From Corynebacterium marambiense (lineage in GTDB: Bacteria; Actinomycetota; Actinomycetes; Mycobacteriales; Mycobacteriaceae), in assembly GCF_016342275.1 (NCBI RefSeq), contig NZ_JAEIOT010000011.1, positions 124,001-188,000 of the forward strand: a DNA stretch of 64,000 nt, written 5' to 3'. Numbering within the stretch: the stretch's first letter is position 1; each line of letters opens with the position of its first letter. The position numbers were made by a program, and so were the translations under genes. Shown here piece after piece: positions 35,153 to 43,179 of the stretch. The notes under the pieces were generated by a model. It was given only the letters and a program-made list of their open reading frames with translations. It was not told the DNA's origin and searched no databases.

Positions 35153-35469
35153 GGAAATCTTTACACGGTTACGGTGGCGGGGCACGGTCACGGTGAGAGG
35201 TGCGGTCGGACTATGGGACGCGGGCACACGCGCGGTGGAGCGTAATACAGGTGCACCGGATCGACGTGTCGCACACATCCTGCAGTAGGTGACGGGGTGC
35301 AGCGGCCGGGATCGACTCCCCGGTGGCTGGACCCGTGATGCGGGGCCACCACCTCGGGTATCCCTGGATCGGCGCAGTTGCATTGGGCCTACACGTGAAG
35401 ACCCGGAGAGCGATGGTCACGTCACGGCCCAGGGAACGTACGGGATTCCGCGGTCCCGCAGGGGACCGG

Positions 35470-36123
35470 TCACTCGCAGATCGGCACGCCGCGGGCGAGT
35501 CGGGCGATGCCGTCCCAGTCGATGGAGCCGGCCAGCGTCGCCGCGGACGCGAGTGCGGCGGCGGTGGGTGGGGCCGAGATCATCGTCTCCGGTAGCCACC
35601 AGCCCTCCCACGAGGTGTAGGCCACATCGCGTGTGTCGAGTAGCTCGCGGATTCGGCCCGCGTCCGCGAGGAGCGGCGTGCCCAGCGTCCCGACCCAGGC
35701 GTCGGTGGCGATGCGGGTGGTGACGGCCCGGGCCGCGGTCAGGGGGTCTTCCGTGCCGGTGGTGTAGACACCGGGGGTCAGGCGCCCTGCCTCCCGCGTG
35801 GCGGAGAAGCCCGCGCCGGAGGCGACGTCGGGGGAGATCACGACGGCCTCGTAGTGGCGGCGGAGCTCGGCGACGGTGATGTCCCCGCCGACGCACACGT
35901 TGCCGAACAGTTTCAGCCGCGGTGTCGCCGGTGCGTCGGGTTTCTCGGTGAGGGTGTCCCCCGGGGCGTGTTCGGCCAGCCCGTAGCGGATGAGGCCGAA
36001 GGGGGCCGGGGTGCGTTCGAAAAGGTCGACGTAAATGTTGCAGCCGCACCCGACGAGCAGTTCGGCGGTCTGGATGCCGACCGGCCCGGCACCGACAACG
36101 GCGATCCTCTTGACGGGGTACAT
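35470..36123 (-). CDS. ferredoxin-NADP reductase (FprA)-like protein lacking the central NADP domain
   Basis: ATG 36123 with AGGAAAGGAC upstream. 217 residues against about 455 for FprA. The FAD Rossmann start (RIAVVGAGPVGIQTAELL), FERTPAPFGLIRYGLAEH and LFGNVCVGG...LRRHYEAVVISPD match FprA residues 1-110. Then the sequence jumps to the C-terminal FAD part (GVYTTGTEDPLTAARAVTTRIATD...). The middle 190 residues, with the NADPH site, are absent. The frame has no stops and a good ribosome-binding site, so it may be expressed. C. glutamicum has fpr2 next to cysI; here no full fpr flanks the cys operon. Confidence 0.65.
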   Translation of the reverse strand: MYPVKRIAVVGAGPVGIQTAELLVGCGCNIYVDLFERTPAPFGLIRYGLAEHAPGDTLTEKPDAPATPRLKLFGNVCVGGDITVAELRRHYEAVVISPDVASGAGFSATREAGRLTPGVYTTGTEDPLTAARAVTTRIATDAWVGTLGTPLLADAGRIRELLDTRDVAYTSWEGWWLPETMISAPPTAAALASAATLAGSIDWDGIARLARGVPICE

Positions 36124-36222
36124 GCGTGTCCTTTCCTGTGACGCAGGTTTACGGCACTCCGGTTGATTCTAACCGCACAGGTTCACCACGCCGGTGTCTT
36201 TTCTGTGACCTAGAGTGTGGGC

Positions 36223-36864
36223 ATGGAACTTCGCGGAACAATCACCAACGGTCGGCCCCTTCTCGTCTTCGCAACCACCAGTGAGACGGAGGCTATCGAC
36301 ACCGATCTGCCTGTGCTTGTCACGGGGGTTGGTGTGCTGCGTGCGGCGATCGGCTTGACCGAGGTGCTCACGGAGGCGCGTGTCGACGGTCGGGTGCCCA
36401 GCGCGATCATCAATCTCGGAACCTGCGGTGGGCTCGTCGACGGTCTGAACGGCGTGTACGAGGTGCGTGAGGTGTACAAGCACGACTTCTCCTCCGAACT
36501 GCTGGAGGAGATCGACGGTAAGCCGGAGATCAACGCCCTCACGCTCGGCACGTCGGGACTGCTGCCCACCGCCCGCCTGGCGACGGGTGACAGTTTCATC
36601 GCGGACAGTGCCATCCGGACCCGGCTCGCGGAGCGTGCGGAGCTCGTGGAGATGGAGGGCTACTGCTTCGCCAGGATCGGATACCGCTACGGCATTCCCG
36701 TCACCCTGCTCAAGCAGATCAGTGACGGCGCGAACGAGGAGTCCGTGGGCACGTGGGCCGACGCCGTGGCGGAGGGCTCCCGCCAGTTGAACGACGCCCT
36801 GCGCACTCTTCTGGATGCCGATGCACTCGTGCAGAACGTCCCGGTCCCTGTGGCGCGTTCCTGA
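36223..36864 (+). CDS. MTA/SAH nucleosidase-type phosphorylase-fold protein
   Basis: ATG 36223 preferred over GTG 36217. 213 residues. PNP/UDP fold: LVTGVGVLRAAIGLTEVL, INLGTCGGLVDGL, LATGDSFIAD, the substrate-binding VEMEGYCFARIGYRYGIP and the late SDGANEES with the catalytic Asp. It cleaves adenine from methylthioadenosine or S-adenosylhomocysteine, or a related nucleoside. Single gene ended by a strong terminator. Confidence 0.8.
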   Translation: MELRGTITNGRPLLVFATTSETEAIDTDLPVLVTGVGVLRAAIGLTEVLTEARVDGRVPSAIINLGTCGGLVDGLNGVYEVREVYKHDFSSELLEEIDGKPEINALTLGTSGLLPTARLATGDSFIADSAIRTRLAERAELVEMEGYCFARIGYRYGIPVTLLKQISDGANEESVGTWADAVAEGSRQLNDALRTLLDADALVQNVPVPVARS

Positions 36865-36881
36865 CCCCGGGACCTGGACCG

Positions 36882-36920
36882 AGAAAGCCCCGCGCCCGGG
36901 AACCGGGCGCGGGGCTTTCT
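36882..36920 (+). terminator. strong 18-bp hairpin terminator
   Basis: AGAAAGCCCCGCGCCCGG (36882-36899), loop GAA, and its perfect complement (36903-36920). The A-run before and T-run after make it bidirectional. It closes the nucleosidase gene. Confidence 0.9.
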
Positions 36921-36936
36921 GACGTGTCGGAGACTA

Positions 36937-37237
36937 GGGAGTGTCTTCTAAAAGGCGTACCCGGGTCAGGATTGCGCAGAGGTGGACCGCGGCGCGGTCG
37001 GTGATGGCGGGTTTGTCGTAGCAGGCGGCCGGGCCTTGCCGGTCGATGGTGCTGTGGATCGTGCTCGTCAGTCCACCACGCGAGCGGCCAATACGGTGAC
37101 CTGCAGGTTCGCACTCCACGATTGGCTGGTTCTTGTGATTCGATTGAGCCCTCTGTGTCCTGCTCAGGGGCGCGTTGTGTTCGTGCCATGGTGATGGGCG
37201 CGATAGATGGTGGTATTGATCGAGACGTTCTAGTGGC
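36937..37237 (-). mobile_element. IS5-family (IS427-type) deletion derivative, copy 1, partial
   Basis: The left end GGGAGTGTCTTCTAAAAGG follows CTA, as in copy 2. The minus strand encodes the end of a DDE transposase: SRGGLTSTIHSTIDRQG runs straight into ACYDKPAITDRAAVHLCAILTRVRLLED. The DDE core between them, normally over 100 residues, is deleted. The right part is lost at a CTAG (37234-37237), where the IS630-type sequence begins. The identity with copy 2 in deletion junction shows that the defective form was copied or duplicated. Confidence 0.75.
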
Positions 37238-38050
37238 GCGCGTCGTTAGTTCCTGAACGGTTGAGGATCTGAAATCATGGGGCATGGCCAATCGACCTGC
37301 TCCGGCTCTGGTGTTGCGTGAGGGTGATCTCGAGAAGCTTGAGAGTTGGGTCCGTTCAAGGACGGTCACTTCTGGTCTGGACAAGCGGGCCCGGATGGTC
37401 TTGTTGGCTGCCGAAGGGATCGGGAACTCCAAGATCGCCGATCGGGTCGGTGCTTCGCGGACCACGGTCATTGAGTGGCGCGATCGCTATGACGAGCGTG
37501 GGCTGGCCGGTTTGAAGGATCTGGAGTGCTCGGGCCGGCCCCGCGAGTTCGACCATCGCCAGATCGTGACTGAGACACTGAAGCTACCCCCGAAGAAACT
37601 CGGGGTCACGCACTGGTCAAGCCAGCTGCTCGCGGACCGGATCAAGGTCAGCGCCTCGACGATCCAGCGCGCGTGGCGTGGCTACGGGATCAAGCCTTGG
37701 AAGGCCGAGTCGTTCCGGTTCTCCACCGACCCCGAACTGGTCGGGAAGGTGACCGACATCTGCGGGCTGTACCTGGCGCCGCCGGAGAACGCCATCGTGC
37801 TGTGTGTGGACGAGAAGTCGCAGATCCAGGCGCTGGACCGCACTGTGCCGATCCTGCCGATGCAGGAGGGCCGGGTCGGGCGCCGCTCCCATGACTACTA
37901 CCGCCACGGCACCAGCACCCTGTTCGCCGCTCTCGACATCGCGACCGGTCAGGTCACCGCCGCGTTGAAGCCGCGGCACTGCCACCAGGAGTTCGTGGCG
38001 TTCCTGCGCCAGATCGAACGCGCCCACCGCCCTCGTCGACGACGTCGCGG
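37238..38050 (+). mobile_element. IS630-family element, 3'-truncated
   Basis: Starts directly after a CTAG inside IS5-like copy 1; CTAG is the usual IS630 target. Its transposase gene (37284) is incomplete, and no right end was found. The junction with foreign coding sequence lies at about 38030-38050. Confidence 0.65.
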
Positions 38051-38096
38051 CGGGTGCGTTCGATTTAATAACGTTCCCGAAGGTGACCACAGGTGA
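37284..38096 (+). pseudogene. IS630-family transposase, C-terminally truncated
   Basis: ATG 37284. Residues 1-115 are two HTH units (ARMVLLAAEGIGNSKIADRVGASRTTVIEWRDRY and THWSSQLLADRIKVSASTIQRAWRGYGIKPWK). Then comes the start of the DDE domain with the first Asp in IVLCVDEKSQIQALDRT and TLFAALDIATGQV. The second Asp (DNYATH region) and Glu are missing: homology ends near FLRQIERAH, and the last 20 residues (PRRRRRGG...) come from another sequence. It cannot transpose by itself. Confidence 0.8.
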
Positions 38097-38304
38097 TTGA
38101 AACGGATGCGGGGCCCGAAAAGCGTTTTTAACAGCAGGGGTCCGTATACCTGACATCGGAAAGGATGGAATCGAATCGCACACCAGAGATACCCCTACCC
38201 CGGGAACGGGCTATCCGTACGGAGGGTTCTTCAATCCTAGTCGGACTAAAAATGCGCGCCCCTTCACGGGAGGCTATGTCACAGATTCCACCGTGTCGAA
38301 GTAG
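38027..38304 (+). pseudogene. 3' remnant of an unidentified gene with an in-frame TGA
   Basis: In the frame +2 to the transposase, the sequence encodes ALVDDVAAGAFDLITFPKV...GD, a TGA (38098-38100), then 67 sense codons including GVRIPDIGKDGIESHTRD, GYPYGGFFNP and ARPFTGGYVTD, to TAG (38302-38304). The two parts are in one frame, so a TGG or CGA codon may have become TGA. It looks like the C-terminal end of a protein cut by the IS630 junction. Family unknown; a toxin-like or phage protein is only a guess. It meets the next gene tail to tail, 5 bp apart. Confidence 0.45.
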
Positions 38305-38309
38305 TTAAA

Positions 38310-39119
38310 TCATTCACTTAACCCCCAACCGATGTCCTTATGCCACCACTGAGGCACCAGGTCGTGTCCGTCGCTTTCGGCGCTGACTGAGTGAACAATG
38401 CCGTCAGATATCCGGCAATCAACATATTGCGTCACAGATCCGGCCGGGAGCTGTAGGGATGAGGACTCTATCGAGCATCTTGTAAAAAATAGAAAAACGT
38501 TTGCCCGAAATGCCTCGATCCGATTTATCGAACAGTCTTTAAATATGAAAGAGGGCTGCCAGTCGCGCGGTGGATCAGGCTTCGGAGAGTGCATCATACG
38601 AATCAATAGCTGGCCTTTACTGGTAAAAGCGCTACTAGAAAACTGTATCGGGGAACCACATGATACTGCGGTTAAATGCACTGCATTATCAAAAGTGCAA
38701 TCGGTGAACCGAAACCGCTTAAGCAACACGTTCGACAAGATGAGCGGCTTACTAAAGAACGCTCCCTTGATGTCAATATCTGGAGGTTCGAATTCCCCTT
38801 TTTCAGAGGTGCTGCGAATGGCGTAAAGCTGAAAAGCTAAAGAAGCCAGAACGGTTTCTTCTATCTTGCCGTGCAATTCGATTCCTATCGCCTCTTCCCT
38901 TAGTAGGGCGCTAGAACTTTGAAGGAGATCCAGCGAGAGATTCAGGAGTTGCTGAGAGGGTTCAGGGCAGTCGACTTCATGTTGAGCACGGAGACCGTTT
39001 TTATCTTCTCCACTCGGAGATATAACTTCGCTTTCTAATATTCTTTCCGCGATTTCAAGCCGGGTTTTGGTGGGGTTGCGTACGAGATTTTTAAGTGTTA
39101 AGAGCTTTATTTTATCCAT
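38310..39119 (-). CDS. orphan AT-rich protein, 269 aa
   Basis: ATG 39119. Low-GC codon use, unlike the chromosome, marks it as acquired. The first 110 residues are helical and charged. The second part has loosely repeated short beta-type units (LLKRFRFTDCTFDNAVHLTAV, FIFKDCSINRIEAFRANVFLFFTRCSI), resembling a degenerate pentapeptide-like right-handed helix. No signal peptide or TM. It ends 5 bp from the gene remnant on the opposite strand. Function unknown. Confidence 0.6.
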   Translation of the reverse strand: MDKIKLLTLKNLVRNPTKTRLEIAERILESEVISPSGEDKNGLRAQHEVDCPEPSQQLLNLSLDLLQSSSALLREEAIGIELHGKIEETVLASLAFQLYAIRSTSEKGEFEPPDIDIKGAFFSKPLILSNVLLKRFRFTDCTFDNAVHLTAVSCGSPIQFSSSAFTSKGQLLIRMMHSPKPDPPRDWQPSFIFKDCSINRIEAFRANVFLFFTRCSIESSSLQLPAGSVTQYVDCRISDGIVHSVSAESDGHDLVPQWWHKDIGWGLSE

Positions 39120-39247
39120 AATGTGATGATCCTAATTTGGGAATGTCGCAAGCCCTTTACTGAAAACGAATTGGACAAATGACCTACATCGGTCGAGGGC
39201 CTTGGCTTGGCGGGGCAGGTGCTACCGAATTGACTTGACCTTACTGG

Positions 39248-41050
39248 TTAAAAAAACCGGCCAAACCTCTTCGTCTCCCTCATTCGTTCTGGGCAAAAGT
39301 TGACGACGATTTTGTCATCCTGGCCACAGAAGGCATTTACTAGACCCAAGTCTGCCGTATCGTCGCTGGCATTCCTCCCGGGAACGCCTTTAAACCATTC
39401 CCTATTCTCTGCTAGGTAGATGTGCCGAAGTATTACTGGATCCGCATACTCCTCGCACTTTCCAAAGCTGCAAGCCTTGAAGAAGACTTTCGTCTCCCAA
39501 CCTTCAGCACCGGACTCCGTCGGAGAGAAGTAGGTTGATGTTTCCGAGGTGTTGGCTGCCTCTACCATATCCCAGCGAGTAACGCCGTGTTTATACTTAG
39601 CTTTATCGGCTCCAAATCCAACGCCCGGAAGATCTTGGGGATCCCAATAACCACGCCGGATCAAGAAATGCGGATCAACACCTGGGTTTTTGGGGTAGAT
39701 GATATCGCCAGTTCCGCTCCTACTGGCCGAACGAAGACCGGCGGATTCAGGGGCGTCCTTTTCGGTCGGAACCTCTTCGATTTGCTGTGACCGAATTGTA
39801 CCGTCGACTACTCCACCCATGTGGGCGATACCGTCTTCGGTGGCCCAAGCAGCACCTTTTTCGAAGCGTTGCATTACACTGTCTTCGAACGAAGTGGAGG
39901 AAATATGGGGCAGCCCTAGCCCGTCTATGCCACCCAATTGGTTCCATAATGTCACGATGCCACCAGTCAACTCGCGGGCACCTACAGCAGCCCCCCACAA
40001 GATCGTTGCGTTCATCCCAAAATCCACGTGATGAGCAACTCCGGGGACATAGGCAAGTTCGTGTGTTGTGGGCCAGCCCAGCTTCCCGGTCTCCCTTCCT
40101 AGGGCATCCCATACTTTCTTTGTCGCCAGGTACATGAACCGGGTTTGTCTGTCGTTGCGCCAGCTAATCGTGCCATTGGAGAAGTTATTATACCGGTACC
40201 GGTCACCGTTGGACATTTCATTGGTGATCGGGATGCCGATGGCATGGTGGGATCCGCCCAACTCGTCGTAGCGTTGCTTAATGTCGCCCCAGACAGCACC
40301 GCCGGTCAGAGGGTTGTAGTAGTTGTCCCCGCCGGTGAACTTCTGCATTTGCGTAAGGGGGACGTTCGTGTCGATCGGGCTGGAGGTGGGGTATCCGAGT
40401 GGACCGGACTCCCATTTGAGGGTGCCCCACTGGCGCATTCCATCGAGAGTCACAGCGTGTGCACCAGTGTCAGGGTGCCAGTAGATTGAGCCGCCGTAGA
40501 ACTCGCTGCGCTTTCCCACTCCGTCAGGGTTGGTCAGTTCATTTGACTTCGGCGGCCCAAGCCAGGATAGTGTCCCACCGATCTCACGGTAAGCATCCAA
40601 GATAGCGCCACATACTTGAAATCCCGTAGGCCACACCGTTTGGCAACCTGTGGCTGCCAACATCTGCGGTTGCACGTTACGGCGCCCTTCCTCGATCTCG
40701 ATCTGGTCTGCCTGTCCCTTCGTCACTCCTTCAGGCAGCTCCACGGCATCAGAGCGCATTTCCCCCTCAACCAAGGTCTTCTTTGGCGCAGGCAGGGTAG
40801 TGAGGTTATCCGCAGTCTCTCCTACTTGCCGTTCATGTTCTGCCACCTCTTCCGGGTGGTCCAGCTCGTACTGTTCCAGTTGCTCTTCTATAGAAGGCTT
40901 GTTTCTGTCCGACACATAGTCGAACTGTTCGATCCCCGTATCCGGTTGGATCGGCCCTCATTCTTGTGGTTGGGCAGAAGCGGCGGGGGATACCGCTCCG
41001 AGAATGACCAACGCCGAGAGGACCGCGCCCCTGCTCTTTCGTCGAAACAT
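39248..41050 (-). pseudogene. secreted LGFP-repeat protein interrupted by one TGA after the signal peptide
   Basis: ATG 41050 encodes a typical Sec signal peptide (basic MFRRKSRG, hydrophobic core, cleavage after ASA at residue 26). Codon 31 is TGA (40958-40960). The same frame continues without a shift for 569 more codons. The mature part has about five LGFP repeats (GPPKSNEL, GYPTSSP, GIPITNE, GWPTTHE, GLPHISS) and a Cys-containing C-terminal region of about 170 residues. LGFP repeats are thought to attach proteins to the mycolate/arabinogalactan wall. Translation from GTG 40915 would give a protein without a signal peptide. Confidence 0.8.
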
Positions 41051-41183
41051 TTATGCACTCCAAACGGGTGGGATAACGTGAACGCCCTGAGTATAACCAT
41101 GTCTAATGGATTGGTGCAGGGAAGTGTTTGACGTAGTGACTGCGCTGTCGTCGCTGAGCGTAAGGGCAAGCGCAGCCCTGCTA

Positions 41184-41650
41184 GGGAGTGTCTTCTAAAA
41201 GGCGTACTCAGGTCAAGATTGCGCAGAGGTGGACCGCGGCGAGGTCGGTGATGGTGAGTTTGTCGTAGCGGGTGGCCGGGCCTTGCCGGTCGACGACGCT
41301 GTGGATCGTGCTCGTCAGTTCACCACGCGAGCGGCCAATTCGGTGACCTGCAGGTTCACACTCCGCGATTGGCTGGTTCTTGTGATTCGATTGAGCCCTC
41401 TGTGTCCTGCTCAGGGGCGCGTTGTGTTCGTGCCATGGTGGTGGGCGCGACAGGTGGTGGTATCGATCGAGACGTTCCAGTTGATCATCCCGGGTGCATC
41501 CGCGTCAGCGAGAATCGTGTGCAGGGCCCGGTCCCAGGTGCTCTCGGTGTGGCGACCATGGCGCGTGCATACCGTCTGCCATGGGCTGAACTCCGTCACG
41601 CCATACGGCCGCCGTCTGGCGAATCACCGCTCAGCTATAGGAGACACGTC
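41184..41650 (-). mobile_element. IS5-family (IS427-type) deletion derivative, copy 2, both ends present
   Basis: About 467 bp. The left end GGGAGTGTCTTCTAAAAGG and the right end (reverse complement GACGTGTCTCCTATAG) are imperfect inverted repeats; flanks CTA and TTA fit the 3-bp TNA duplications of this group. The minus strand has the N-terminal transposase part (TEFSPWQTVCTRHGRH...NWNVSIDTTTCRAHHHGTN), frameshifts, then LTSTIHSVVDRQG joined to ATRYDKLTITDLAAVHLCAIL. The joint lies at the same place as in copy 1. Non-autonomous, MITE-like. It is inserted at the stop codon of the AI-2E transporter gene. Confidence 0.75.
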
Positions 41651-43066
41651 TTAGTCGTTGCTTGGAATGTCATGCCGTTTGAAGCGTCGCCGGACCGAAC
41701 GCATCGCCTGGGCGATGTCTATGAGGGCCTTGGAACCGGCCGCGGTCTCGGTCTCGATTTCGTCGATCGTCCGTTCCCCGGATCGGAGGCTGATGATCTC
41801 CGCGTGGTAGCGGAGCCACACTGCGACGGTTGCTGCCGCAGGTACGGCGAGGAACGCGCCGACGATGCCGAACAGTCCGCCACCGACCGTGATGGACAGC
41901 AGCACGATCACGGGGTGCAGGTTCATGGCCTTGCTCTGCAGCAGCGGGGAGAGGATGTTGCCCTCGATCTGCTGGACCGCGATGATGAGGACCAGGACGA
42001 AGATGGCCGTGGTCAGACCGTTGGACACCAGGGCGACCAGGACTGCGATCGCACCGGCGGAGATAGCACCGACGATCGGGATGAACCCACCGAAGAAGGT
42101 GATCACCGCGAGCACGAGCGCCAGGGGGACACCGAGGATCACCAGCCCGATGCCGATGAAGATCGCGTCGATGAGGGACACGAGGGCCTGGGCGCGGATG
42201 AACCCGGACAGCGTGTTCCAGGTGCGGGTGAGCACCTCGGTGAGATGCCAGCCCGCGGACTTGCCGACGTTGCGGCGCACCCACGGCAGGAATGTGTGGC
42301 CGTCCTTCAGGAAGAAGAACGACAGCACCAGCATCAGTAACAGGGTGACCACCATCGACGTTGCGGTGGACACACCCGCAAAGACTCCGGACGCCAGCTT
42401 GTTCGCCACTCCGCCCGAGAGCATCCCGGACGCGCCATCCTGGAGCTTCCCGGAGATCTCGTCGAGGACACCGTCGATCTGGTCGGTGTTGATGTTGAAG
42501 GGGGGCTCCCCGAGCCGGACCTGGAGCTTCTCCAGACCGGTGACGCTCTGTGTGAACAGCAGCTTCGACTGTTCGGCAACCCGCGGAGCCATCGCCGCGA
42601 AGACCCCGCCGAGGGCACAGAGTGCCCCGACGAGAACGAGGAGGGAGGACAGGCTACCCGGGACACCGTGGTCCTTCAGCCAGCGCACCGGCGGCCACAG
42701 CACCGTGCACAACAGGATTGCGAGCAGGACCGGCAGGACACCGGTCCAGATGATCCCGAGTCCGAGCCAGGCGATACAGCTGGCTGCGGCCACGATGATG
42801 AACCGCAGGGCCCAACCCGCGAACCAGCGGCCGTCCCGGCCGATGATGACGGCACGGTCGAGTTGGTCGTGCTCCTCCGCGGAAACGGAACCCGCGGACG
42901 GTTCACCGGCGTCCGATGCCGTGTGATCCGTCTCACCGTTGATGGCGGTGAAGATGATGTCTTCGGATGACGCCGAAGCGGGCGACCCGATCGGCGTGGT
43001 GGACTCCAGCTCAGAGCTGGAATCGTCGGAGTGCCCCGAAACCCGGGGGCTGTGATGTTTGCTCAT
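41651..43066 (-). CDS. AI-2E-family transporter
   Basis: 471 residues. A Ser/Glu-rich cytoplasmic start of about 80 residues, then seven to eight TM helices in the family's arrangement, with the conserved FFGGFIPIVGAISAGAIAVLVAL and QQIEGNILSPLLQSKAMNLHPVIVLLSI. The family includes the TqsA exporter and Na+/H+ antiporters; the substrate cannot be predicted. The TAA stop (41651-41653) touches the end of the IS5-like element, so the native terminator was displaced. Confidence 0.88.
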   Translation of the reverse strand: MSKHHSPRVSGHSDDSSSELESTTPIGSPASASSEDIIFTAINGETDHTASDAGEPSAGSVSAEEHDQLDRAVIIGRDGRWFAGWALRFIIVAAASCIAWLGLGIIWTGVLPVLLAILLCTVLWPPVRWLKDHGVPGSLSSLLVLVGALCALGGVFAAMAPRVAEQSKLLFTQSVTGLEKLQVRLGEPPFNINTDQIDGVLDEISGKLQDGASGMLSGGVANKLASGVFAGVSTATSMVVTLLLMLVLSFFFLKDGHTFLPWVRRNVGKSAGWHLTEVLTRTWNTLSGFIRAQALVSLIDAIFIGIGLVILGVPLALVLAVITFFGGFIPIVGAISAGAIAVLVALVSNGLTTAIFVLVLIIAVQQIEGNILSPLLQSKAMNLHPVIVLLSITVGGGLFGIVGAFLAVPAAATVAVWLRYHAEIISLRSGERTIDEIETETAAGSKALIDIAQAMRSVRRRFKRHDIPSND

Positions 43067-43179
43067 AGTGGTTGGAAACTATGCCACAGACACCGGCTCG
43101 CTGGTAGTCAGCTGGCTACGAACGTACAACGGGGAGCAGTCCATCCGGTGGGCGTGGCTCCCCTCCGTCCGGGTGCCGG

